From the NCBI GenBank assembly GCA_944389195.1, contig CALXLM010000002.1:1-64000 (forward strand): 64,000 bases of DNA. Direction: 5' to 3'. Made by a program: the position numbers and the translations under genes. Below the pieces are notes generated by a model that had not been told where the DNA came from, searched no databases, and worked only from the letters and a program-made list of their open reading frames with translations. Positions 36,735 through 44,257 of the stretch are shown here, piece after piece. Position 1 is the stretch's first letter. Each line of letters opens with the position of its first letter. Source of the stretch: an uncultured Opitutales bacterium (GTDB taxonomy: Bacteria > Verrucomicrobiota > Verrucomicrobiia > Opitutales > Intestinicryptomonadaceae).

Positions 36735-36835
36735 ACTGGCGCGCGTTTGCCCGGGGGTTGGTGGCCCGCATGGCTTTTGCTTTGCGGGATAAATTTACCC
36801 GGTCTGTTTTTGCGTGAAAGCGCGCCAGTTTTTTT
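36735..36835 (+). terminator. Nested 101-base stem structure ending in a T-run, probable elaborate terminator
   Basis: ACTGGCGCGC (36735-36744) and GCGCGCCAGT (36820-36829) pair perfectly and seven T's follow. After a one-base bulge three T-A pairs extend the stem inward. Inside are CCGGG (36751-36755) with CCCGG (36798-36802), and CCCGCA (36765-36770) with TGCGGG (36783-36788). It lies 80 bases after the alpha-galactosidase stop and just before the promoter of the next gene. An unknown structured RNA is possible. Confidence 0.6.
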
Positions 36836-36851
36836 GTAAAAATATTGTTGC

Positions 36852-36881
36852 TTTACAGATTTTGGTAAATCAGTGTATTAT
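36852..36881 (+). promoter_or_regulatory. Sigma70-like promoter of the 740-residue glycosidase gene
   Basis: TTTACA (36852-36857), 18 bases, TATTAT (36876-36881); a second TATAAT lies at 36885-36890. The leader of about 25-30 bases contains AGGGA (36911-36915) before the ATG at 36920. Confidence 0.5.
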
Positions 36882-36919
36882 ATTTATAATATTCGAACTG
36901 CTAAACACACAGGGAAAAT

Positions 36920-39142
36920 ATGGTTAAAATCATAGCGTTTTTTATGTTTGCGGCGCTTTTGTCGGCGCATGCGGCTTTTGCAAAATGGTCGAACACAACA
37001 AGCGGAATCGGGGATAAGACAGACGGCGGAAAATACGCGTGCGCGTTGATTTCCAACGGCAGCATATCGACCCAAATAGACAATCTCGGGGTTCAGAAAC
37101 AAAACAAGTATGTTTCGTTTTATCCTGCGGTGGCATGGGAGGGGCGCAGATACGGGGTTCCAAATGACGCGCTAATATCGCACGGGTATTTCGACACGAC
37201 TTTTAGCGTTGACGGAAAAGTTCAGGACAAGCCTTTGAAATGGTCGCAGACTCTCCATAACAAGGAGGCGTTTTCCGAAAACGATGTGGAATATCCGGAC
37301 GCGGCCGTAAAGACTATCGCTTTTGTCCCCATGGGGCTCGATATGCTTGTCGTCAAAAAGATAATTTCACCAAAAAAATCTGGGCGCATAAGCTTCGACT
37401 TTGTCTATAAGTTTGCGCCAAAGACAAAATTTAAGGAGCGCGAGCGCGTCCAGACTGTCAACCGCATTTTAAAGCGGAACGGCGCGGCGTTCGAATATAT
37501 AGCCTTTGGGCATAAGGTTTATAGGGGCATGATATCCGTGTTGTCCGACAGGCCGTCAGAGCCGTCGTTTCCCGATGCTGATACGGCAAAACTTTCCTCA
37601 AGCGCCGATGTTTCCGCCGGGGAGCCCTTTGAAATGACGTATTTTGTGACATTCAACGACGATTTTGAAGGCGCCAAATATAAGGAGGCCGATTCTGCCG
37701 CTGAAAAGATTGTGTCAGAATGCGGTTTTGAAAAAATTTTTAACGGCCACAGGGCCGCTTGGGCAAAATATTGGGAGGGCTCGTACATCGACATTCCCGA
37801 CAAGGAAATTGAAAAGACATACTATACCGGTCTGTACCACCAGCGTTGCAATTCTACAAAGTGGTCTTTGCCGGTTGGCATATTCAGCGATTCCCATTGG
37901 AACGGAAGGTTCTTCGCATGGGACGAGGCGTTTAACGCCATGGCGTTCGCCACGAGCGGAAAATTCGAGCACTCGAGAAAGCCGACTGATTTCCGCGTAA
38001 AGAATCTCAATAGCGCGATATTTAGAGTCAATAAAAACGGCGCGAAACGCCGGAGCGGAGCGCGGTATGTCTGGCAATCGCTGGAGGACGGGCACGAAGG
38101 GTCGCCTCTCGGCTTTTGGATTGACCATATTTTTCATATGTCGAACATGGTCATGGCCACATGGAACCATTATCTTTATACGAACGACAGGGATTTTCTA
38201 AAAAAGAGCTACGAACTCATGGTGGAGTCGTCGCTCTATTATGTTAAAAACCACGTTTATGAGATGGACGGCAAGTTCGTGATAGGCCGCTGTACCGATC
38301 TTGAACGCATGGGAGAGGCAAAATTTAACGCCTTTATGACATCTTGCGGCGTGATATATACCCTCGAAAAAACCGCCGCCGCCGCCGATATACTCGGCGT
38401 TGACCCGGAGCTTGCCGCGGAATGGCGAAAGATAGCCGCGGAACTGCGCAAGAGCCTTCCCAACGACGGGCAAAAATACGTTCCGTACGAGGGCAGCAGG
38501 GACTATTCAATCGGAAGCGTCGGAGGATTTTATCCGTATCTGGTGCTTGATGCGGGCGATGAATTTGCAAGAAACGCGGTGTACGATTTCCATAAGAATA
38601 TAGAAAAGGGCGGGAACATGTATTCCATGGGAAAGGGTGTCAACGCATGGTACGCCGGGTGGATGGCGTCGGCTCTCGTCAATTTTAACGACAAGGCAAA
38701 CCCCGCGATGCTGCTTGCCGGGGCAGCTAAAGAGACGGGCGCTTTCTACGATACATACGAGATCAACGAACCCGATATTAAAGTGCAAAGATGTCCATGG
38801 TTTTCCACGGGTTCCGGAAATTATATATACGCCGTAAACCAGATGCTTTTGCGCCCGACGGAAAGCGGCGACATTATGGTTTGTTCGTCCGTTCCCGATT
38901 CATGGAACGATATAAGCTTTAATCTGCCGTCATACGGCGGGCTCTGGCTGAAAGCCGACATTCGCAAAGGAAAGATAGCTTCCATTAAGCTCTATGCGGC
39001 TGACGGCGGCGCAAATGGTGCAAAAAGGACAGTGGTAGTGCCTGAAAGATTCGTTGACAAATCAAGAATCCTTTGCAAATGGAGCGAGTCGGACGGCTAC
39101 TTCCGTATTTCGGCAGAAGCGGGAAAAGACTTTTACAAATAA
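36920..39142 (+). CDS. Exported (alpha/alpha)6-barrel glycoside hydrolase, family unresolved (GH65/GH95-like architecture)
   Basis: This 740-residue protein has a Sec signal (MVKIIAFFMFAALLSAHAAFA). An N-terminal beta-sandwich (about 25-270) is followed by a helical-barrel domain. The latter has YYTGLYHQRCNSTKW, GRFFAWDEAFNAMAFATSG, SPLGFWIDHIFHMSNMVMATWNHYLYTNDRDFLKKSYELMVESSLYYVKNH and GVNAWYAGWMASALVNFNDKANPAMLL. A small C-terminal sandwich (SFNLPSYGGLWLKADIRKGKIASIKLYA) closes it. The layout matches GH65, GH95 or related six-hairpin enzymes, but I could not fix the catalytic residues. A usable AGGGA ribosome site is present. Confidence 0.7.
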   Translation: MVKIIAFFMFAALLSAHAAFAKWSNTTSGIGDKTDGGKYACALISNGSISTQIDNLGVQKQNKYVSFYPAVAWEGRRYGVPNDALISHGYFDTTFSVDGKVQDKPLKWSQTLHNKEAFSENDVEYPDAAVKTIAFVPMGLDMLVVKKIISPKKSGRISFDFVYKFAPKTKFKERERVQTVNRILKRNGAAFEYIAFGHKVYRGMISVLSDRPSEPSFPDADTAKLSSSADVSAGEPFEMTYFVTFNDDFEGAKYKEADSAAEKIVSECGFEKIFNGHRAAWAKYWEGSYIDIPDKEIEKTYYTGLYHQRCNSTKWSLPVGIFSDSHWNGRFFAWDEAFNAMAFATSGKFEHSRKPTDFRVKNLNSAIFRVNKNGAKRRSGARYVWQSLEDGHEGSPLGFWIDHIFHMSNMVMATWNHYLYTNDRDFLKKSYELMVESSLYYVKNHVYEMDGKFVIGRCTDLERMGEAKFNAFMTSCGVIYTLEKTAAAADILGVDPELAAEWRKIAAELRKSLPNDGQKYVPYEGSRDYSIGSVGGFYPYLVLDAGDEFARNAVYDFHKNIEKGGNMYSMGKGVNAWYAGWMASALVNFNDKANPAMLLAGAAKETGAFYDTYEINEPDIKVQRCPWFSTGSGNYIYAVNQMLLRPTESGDIMVCSSVPDSWNDISFNLPSYGGLWLKADIRKGKIASIKLYAADGGANGAKRTVVVPERFVDKSRILCKWSESDGYFRISAEAGKDFYK

Positions 39143-39529
39143 ACTCTTTCCGCAAACATACGCAGAGCTTGGGAGCGAATATATAAGCTGTCCCTGGATA
39201 AATGCTTTTGCGCTTGTGCTGCCGGAGGTAAATTTCTTGCAAGCGTCTGCGGCCGAGCAACGCTCATTCCGGGAAATGTTCGCACCGTCAATGGAACGGG
39301 CTAGCAGCGGAATGGCCGCTTTAAACCGTTTTTTAACAGCATGGCGCGTTTTATTCCTTCTTGCGGAAGCATAGAAACTCTATTTTATTTTTTTATGCGG
39401 TTTTTGCGGAGCGGATTCGTGCAGAGCGGTTTCGCTCGCTTGCAAACAGCGGGGAATTTTTTTAACGAAGTGGGGCGGTTTTTTGGTTTGCACCCGCGCG
39501 GTTAATCTACAAAGTTTTGCACTTTGGAT
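39143..39529. other. Gene-free spacer before the ABC-F gene
   Basis: This stretch has a short weak stem AGCGG/CCGCT (39306-39320) followed by three T's, and GAGCG/CGCTC near 39434-39447. Neither is a convincing terminator. I see no real open frame and no clear promoter pair. Confidence 0.5.
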
Positions 39530-41437
39530 ATGAATTTGGTTTCTTTGGGCGGCGTTTGCTTGCGATACGGCGCTAATACGGTTCTCGACGGCGTTGATTT
39601 GAACGTCATGCGGGGTGAGTCGGTCGCGCTCATAGGCCGCAACGGATGCGGAAAAACTTCCCTGCTCGGGGTGATTGCCGGAACTGTTGTGCCGGACGGC
39701 GGCCGTGTGGAGCGCATGCGGGGGTTGCGCGCGGCATATCTGCCGCAGGAGGTTCCAGGCAATCTTTGCGGCACTGCATATTCGGTAGTCGCTGGCGGAT
39801 TGGGTGAAACAGGCTCTATGATGGCGCGCTATGCGGAACTTTCGAGCGTCCGCGCGAAGGGTGAGTCTAATGCCGAAGAAATGGCTTCCCTTTCCGCCCG
39901 CATCAGCGAAGGCGGCTTATGGGATGCTGATTCCAAAATCAGGGCGGTTTTGGAAATTCTTGAAATGCCTCCTGATTTGGAGATGTCTGATGCGTCAGCA
40001 GGTATTAGGCGGCGCGCGCTGCTCGGGCGCGGCATAGTGTCGCGCCCCGACATTCTGCTTCTCGACGAGCCAACAAACCATTTGGATATAGATTCCGTTT
40101 TATGGCTCGAAAAATTTTTGAAAACGCAGGTTGAAACGCTCGTATTTGTGTCGCACGACCGTACTTTTCTCGGGCGGGTGACCGACAGGGTGGTCGAGAT
40201 AGACAGGGGGAAACTTGTTGCCTTCGACTGCGGCTTCGACGAGTTTATGCGCCGCCGCGACGCCGTATGCAGGGCGCGCGAACGCAGCGAAGCCGTCTTT
40301 GACAAAAAGCTCGCGCGCGAGGAGGAATGGCTTAGGCGCGGAGTAAAGGCGCGCCGCACGAGAAACGAGGGCAGGGTGCGCGAGCTTGAAAGGCTGAGGG
40401 AGATTAGGCGCGGCCGCCGCGAAAAGCCGGGAGTGGTCAATTTCTGCGCCCAAGACTCGCTATCGGGAGGCCAAAAAGTTCTCGATGTAAAGGGAGTGTC
40501 GCTGTCTTTTGGCGGCGTTCCGATTGTAAAAGACTTTTCAACGACTATATTCCGTGGCGATAAAATAGGAATTATAAGGCGCAATGGTGTCGGGAAAACA
40601 AGTCTCCTAAACGTGCTGCTCGGAAATATAAAACCTGATTGCGGCTCGGTGGTTCGCGGAACGTCGTTTCGGGTGGCGTATTTCGACCAGCTCAGAAGCG
40701 AACTCGATGACAACGCAAAGGTTTTCGATTTTGTCGGCGGCGGTTCGGACTTTGTCGAAGTAAACGGACAAAAACAGAGCGTAATGGGATATCTTCAAAA
40801 TTTTCTTTTTGAGCCGCGCCGGGCCTTATGCGATATAGGGACGCTTTCCGGAGGCGAAAAAAGCCGACTTATGCTCGCTAAAATGTTCGCGTCTCCGGCA
40901 AATCTTCTCGTTCTCGACGAACCCACAAACGATCTCGACCTACAGACTATCGATGTCCTTGAGAAGTCTCTGGCGGACTTTAAGGGTACGGTGCTTCTGG
41001 TGTCGCACGACCGAGCATTTTTAAACAATGTCGTAAACGGAGTATTTTGTCTGGACGGAAACGGCAAAATCGTCGAGCTTGCGGGGGGATATGACGAATG
41101 GGAGAATTTCAGGCCGCGCTTCTCGTCTTGCGCGCCACAGGTCGCGGATCTGCGCCCTGCAAAACCTGCGCCAAATACCGGCGCGCCGCGCAAATTTACA
41201 AACCGAGAGCGCGAGGAGCTTAAGAGCCTTCCTTCGCGCATAGAGGCGGTTGAGGCGGAGCGCGGGAAGCTTTCGGCAAAACTTCAAGACCAGAAGTTTG
41301 TAATGGAAAACTTCGACAAACTTGAAGGCATAAACGCACGCCTTCGCGAGTTGGCCGCCGAGGACGACGCATTGATGGAAAGGTGGGCCGAACTTGAGGA
41401 GCGGCGCATGCTCATCGAAAATTTGAAGCGCAAATAA
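39530..41437 (+). CDS. uup: ABC-F ATPase of the Uup group with altered ATP-site residues
   Basis: This 635-residue cytoplasmic protein has two ATP-binding domains and a C-terminal coiled coil (about 555-635, REREELKSLPSRIEAVEAERGKL), typical of Uup, which acts on ribosomes or branched DNA. Domain 1: Walker A GRNGCGKT (36-43) and LLLDEPTNHLDID, but the signature reads ASAGIRRR instead of LSGG. Domain 2: signature LSGGEKSR and LDEPTNDLDLQTIDVLE, a Uup-specific string, but Walker A reads RRNGVGKT with R350 where Gly is expected. Each composite ATP site therefore has one or more odd residues. The ATG at 39530 is preferred over a TTG two codons earlier. Confidence 0.88.
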   Translation: MNLVSLGGVCLRYGANTVLDGVDLNVMRGESVALIGRNGCGKTSLLGVIAGTVVPDGGRVERMRGLRAAYLPQEVPGNLCGTAYSVVAGGLGETGSMMARYAELSSVRAKGESNAEEMASLSARISEGGLWDADSKIRAVLEILEMPPDLEMSDASAGIRRRALLGRGIVSRPDILLLDEPTNHLDIDSVLWLEKFLKTQVETLVFVSHDRTFLGRVTDRVVEIDRGKLVAFDCGFDEFMRRRDAVCRARERSEAVFDKKLAREEEWLRRGVKARRTRNEGRVRELERLREIRRGRREKPGVVNFCAQDSLSGGQKVLDVKGVSLSFGGVPIVKDFSTTIFRGDKIGIIRRNGVGKTSLLNVLLGNIKPDCGSVVRGTSFRVAYFDQLRSELDDNAKVFDFVGGGSDFVEVNGQKQSVMGYLQNFLFEPRRALCDIGTLSGGEKSRLMLAKMFASPANLLVLDEPTNDLDLQTIDVLEKSLADFKGTVLLVSHDRAFLNNVVNGVFCLDGNGKIVELAGGYDEWENFRPRFSSCAPQVADLRPAKPAPNTGAPRKFTNREREELKSLPSRIEAVEAERGKLSAKLQDQKFVMENFDKLEGINARLRELAAEDDALMERWAELEERRMLIENLKRK

Positions 41438-41511
41438 CTTCCCAACGCAGCGTTTTAGCGGCCTCAATCCGCCCCGCATCTTTCCGCGTTTTTTTCGCCG
41501 CGCTTTGAGGG

Positions 41512-44208
41512 TCAAATGCCAGGTTCTTCGGAGGTTTTGTTCTGAATGGCGGCGTTCCCAGTTCCCATTCTGAAAAATCTGCAGTCTCCCTTTTTCAATT
41601 CCATTTTAAGCAGGCGCGTCTTTGCGATTTTATTTCCGGTAAGGGCGTTGTAAATGTCGGTTTCGCGCCCGAAGTCTATTTCGTGTTCCCCGTCTTCGGT
41701 CGCGGTTATCGACAAGTAGGCTCCATTGGCGTATGCGGCGGCGTTTTTTGAACAGTAAACGTGGGCGCCCGCAAGGCGCGCCATGTAGCGGTACAGTTCA
41801 GCCGGTATTTCGAGGACCCCGCAAAAAAGCTGCGGGTGTTTCCCGTTTGTCCGAAGCACGACTGCGGGGGACCCGTCGGAATATTTCGCAAAAACTACGT
41901 CTTCGCTTTCGAGCTCCGGAATGAAAACTGGATCTATCACATGTTTTGAACCAAACTCCTTTTTAAGCCCTATTTTTTCGCCTTCAGGCGTCGGGAATGC
42001 AACGGCTTCAAGCTTTGCGCTTGGGCGTTTCAATTTGAAGCCGGAGGTTTGACTTGCCGCCTCAATGCTGAAACGCCTGTTGTCAAGGTCGATGTAGCCG
42101 GGCGCCCATGCCCATATGTTCGCCGATTTTTCGCGCAACTGTTTGAGGGCGTTTCTCTGTTCTGAGTCGAGGGCGAATATCGACAGGAATACATTGAGCT
42201 TCGCTCCTTCGGGATTTTTGAGCACGTCGCCAATCAGATATTGTCCGAATGAAACGCCCGACCTGTTTGCGTCCATTCTGCCGTCTTGCATCAGATTCAA
42301 TGTAGTTATGCCCGAAGCCCCTTTTGCGCCCAACATGCACATGGACCTTTCGTCCATAACCAAGCGCATCGGAGGGCGGTAGGGCAGGGGATTTTTTATG
42401 ATGTCGCGTTCGGGTTTTGCAAAGCTCTTCATTTCCTTCCAAAGACGGCTGTCGTCGAACCACCCCTGGCCGAACAGATCCATCCACCATACCCCGTTGT
42501 TGCGCACTGTTTCTTGGGCGAGATTGCGCTTTAGAACCTCGCGCGAGTCTTTCAGATTGTAGAGCCCGGAATATTTTCCGGGATAGTTCCTGCCTGTGCG
42601 CGGAGCCAGATACGTCGACGTGTCGTCTTCGTCTATCCAGAGTTTTCCAGCGTCGGTTATCGACTCCGTGGCGCCCATGGTGGTTTTACATTCCCCGAAA
42701 TTTCTGTCGGTGTAGGAAATCGGGCCGGATATGGCGTCGACATCCTTCGATGCCAGTATCTTTGACAGTCCGTAGTGACCGGAAAAAGCCGGGCCGTTTC
42801 TTACCGATGAAAATTCGAACCCGTATCCGAAAAAGAATACCGACAGGCGCCGTGGAGCATGTTCGCGTATGACTTTTGCCAGCGACAGCACCATGTCTGC
42901 CATTTCGTCCTGAAGGAAAAAGTTAAAGTCTGCTATCTTCCATTCGCGCTCCGGGTCTATGAGGAAAGAAGGGCCCTTGCGCTCGTCTTCGGTCGGAATT
43001 TTTATGTCGTCGAAGGACTCCGCTTTTTCGCCAATCCAGAATTTTTTCAAGTTTTCCATGCTTGAGTATTTTCTTTTCAGCCATGCTCTCCACGCTTTTA
43101 GGGTGTTTGCGTCGTATCCGCTGAATTGCGCCTTCCAAGTTCCGCCGTAAAACCATTCGCGCGAATTTCCGCCGGCGGGGTGGTAGCCGGCCATGTTTTC
43201 GGGATAGTTCTTTTCGCAATAGTCTATAAATTTGGCGAGCGACTCCGCCGCTTCTCTGCGGTATTTCGGCGACGATATCGAAATATATTGTTCGTTTAGA
43301 GAACCGTCGCTATTTTTCATTATTTCATCGGGATGCGATTCGCGCCACCATTTGTGTATTTGCGGATCCATGCGCACGCGCGGTATGAGTTTCGCATTGG
43401 GGTTTTCCCTCAATATGGGGCGGAATATGCTGTCTATGTATGACAGGTTTTCGGGCTCTCCGGGCTTTGTCCACACGCTGTTTATTTCAAAAGACACAAA
43501 ATCCACCCCTGCATTTGCGGCGTGGCGTATTTGTGAAAGATGCGTTGAAGAGTCGGACGCGACCTTGATGAAATCGCCGTTTTCGTAGTTGTAAACAGAC
43601 GTCGAAAAAGGCCGCGGAGCATCGCACTTGGCACGAAGAAGTACCTTGTATTTTTTATCCTTCTCTGCCGGAATGGAGCCGGTGTATATGTGGAAGCCGT
43701 CGAGTTTTTTATCCGCCTTAATCGAAATTTCGAGGACGCTCTCGCCGTCGATTTTTTTGTTTTTGATGGACAGCGGGGGATTGTCTCTGTGCCCCGAGCA
43801 CCAGTACGAAAGATTTTTATCGACGCTTTCGCCGTCAAAACGTATCGAGCGCAGAATCCTTCCGCTGTCGGATTCGACTATGTCGAATTTTGAAAAAAGT
43901 ATGGTTCCGTCGCCTTCGCCCATGCGGAGTTGCACTATTATGGGCAGGTTGTTTTGCGCCTTGAATTCAAACTCCCAGTCGCGCCATTTGCCGGCTTTTT
44001 TCAGCAGGGGGTGGCTTTTCGACGGGTTCGTCCCGCCGGCGGCGACCCACACTATGCGGTTTCTGACCGGTTTGCCGTCAACGGTGATGAATGGCACGCC
44101 GTTGAATGTTTCGACTTTGTATTCCGAATCTTTAATGCTTTCGGAATGGGCGTAAAAAACTCCCAAGAGCATAATCAGAATTGCGGTTATGGCATTTGTT
44201 GTTCTCAT
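41512..44208 (-). CDS. Secreted GH42-like putative beta-galactosidase, paralogue A
   Basis: This 898-residue protein has a Sec signal (MRTTNAITAILIMLLGVFYA). About 200 N-terminal residues form a beta-rich carbohydrate-binding-like part. A TIM-barrel follows: AANAGVDFVSFEIN, NPNAKLIPRVRMDP, GYHPAGGNSREWFYGG with E351, and KLWIDEDDTSTYLAPR with E527; these two Glu are candidates for acid/base and nucleophile. ETVRNNGVWWMDLFGQGWFDD and a Rossmann-like trimerisation region (LNVFLSIFALDSEQRNALKQL...) then match GH42 or related clan GH-A enzymes. It lies 49 bases downstream of a paralogue with the same layout, so the two form an operon. The substrate is inferred only. Confidence 0.7.
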   Translation of the reverse strand: MRTTNAITAILIMLLGVFYAHSESIKDSEYKVETFNGVPFITVDGKPVRNRIVWVAAGGTNPSKSHPLLKKAGKWRDWEFEFKAQNNLPIIVQLRMGEGDGTILFSKFDIVESDSGRILRSIRFDGESVDKNLSYWCSGHRDNPPLSIKNKKIDGESVLEISIKADKKLDGFHIYTGSIPAEKDKKYKVLLRAKCDAPRPFSTSVYNYENGDFIKVASDSSTHLSQIRHAANAGVDFVSFEINSVWTKPGEPENLSYIDSIFRPILRENPNAKLIPRVRMDPQIHKWWRESHPDEIMKNSDGSLNEQYISISSPKYRREAAESLAKFIDYCEKNYPENMAGYHPAGGNSREWFYGGTWKAQFSGYDANTLKAWRAWLKRKYSSMENLKKFWIGEKAESFDDIKIPTEDERKGPSFLIDPEREWKIADFNFFLQDEMADMVLSLAKVIREHAPRRLSVFFFGYGFEFSSVRNGPAFSGHYGLSKILASKDVDAISGPISYTDRNFGECKTTMGATESITDAGKLWIDEDDTSTYLAPRTGRNYPGKYSGLYNLKDSREVLKRNLAQETVRNNGVWWMDLFGQGWFDDSRLWKEMKSFAKPERDIIKNPLPYRPPMRLVMDERSMCMLGAKGASGITTLNLMQDGRMDANRSGVSFGQYLIGDVLKNPEGAKLNVFLSIFALDSEQRNALKQLREKSANIWAWAPGYIDLDNRRFSIEAASQTSGFKLKRPSAKLEAVAFPTPEGEKIGLKKEFGSKHVIDPVFIPELESEDVVFAKYSDGSPAVVLRTNGKHPQLFCGVLEIPAELYRYMARLAGAHVYCSKNAAAYANGAYLSITATEDGEHEIDFGRETDIYNALTGNKIAKTRLLKMELKKGDCRFFRMGTGNAAIQNKTSEEPGI

Positions 44209-44220
44209 GCGTTTTTTATA

Positions 44221-44246
44221 TTATTATTTTATGTTATTATTTTATG
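44221..44246. repeat. 13-bp tandem direct repeat between the GH42-like paralogues
   Basis: TTATTATTTTATG occurs twice in immediate succession (44221-44233 and 44234-44246), filling half of the 49-base gap between the two genes. It is directly upstream of the start at 44208 on the minus strand. Confidence 0.85.
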
Positions 44247-44257
44247 GTATGTGAGTT

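Noticed and set aside
39829-40713. 294-codon open frame on the minus strand
   Set aside because: It is antisense to the ABC-F gene and Ser/Arg-rich as expected for a shadow frame.
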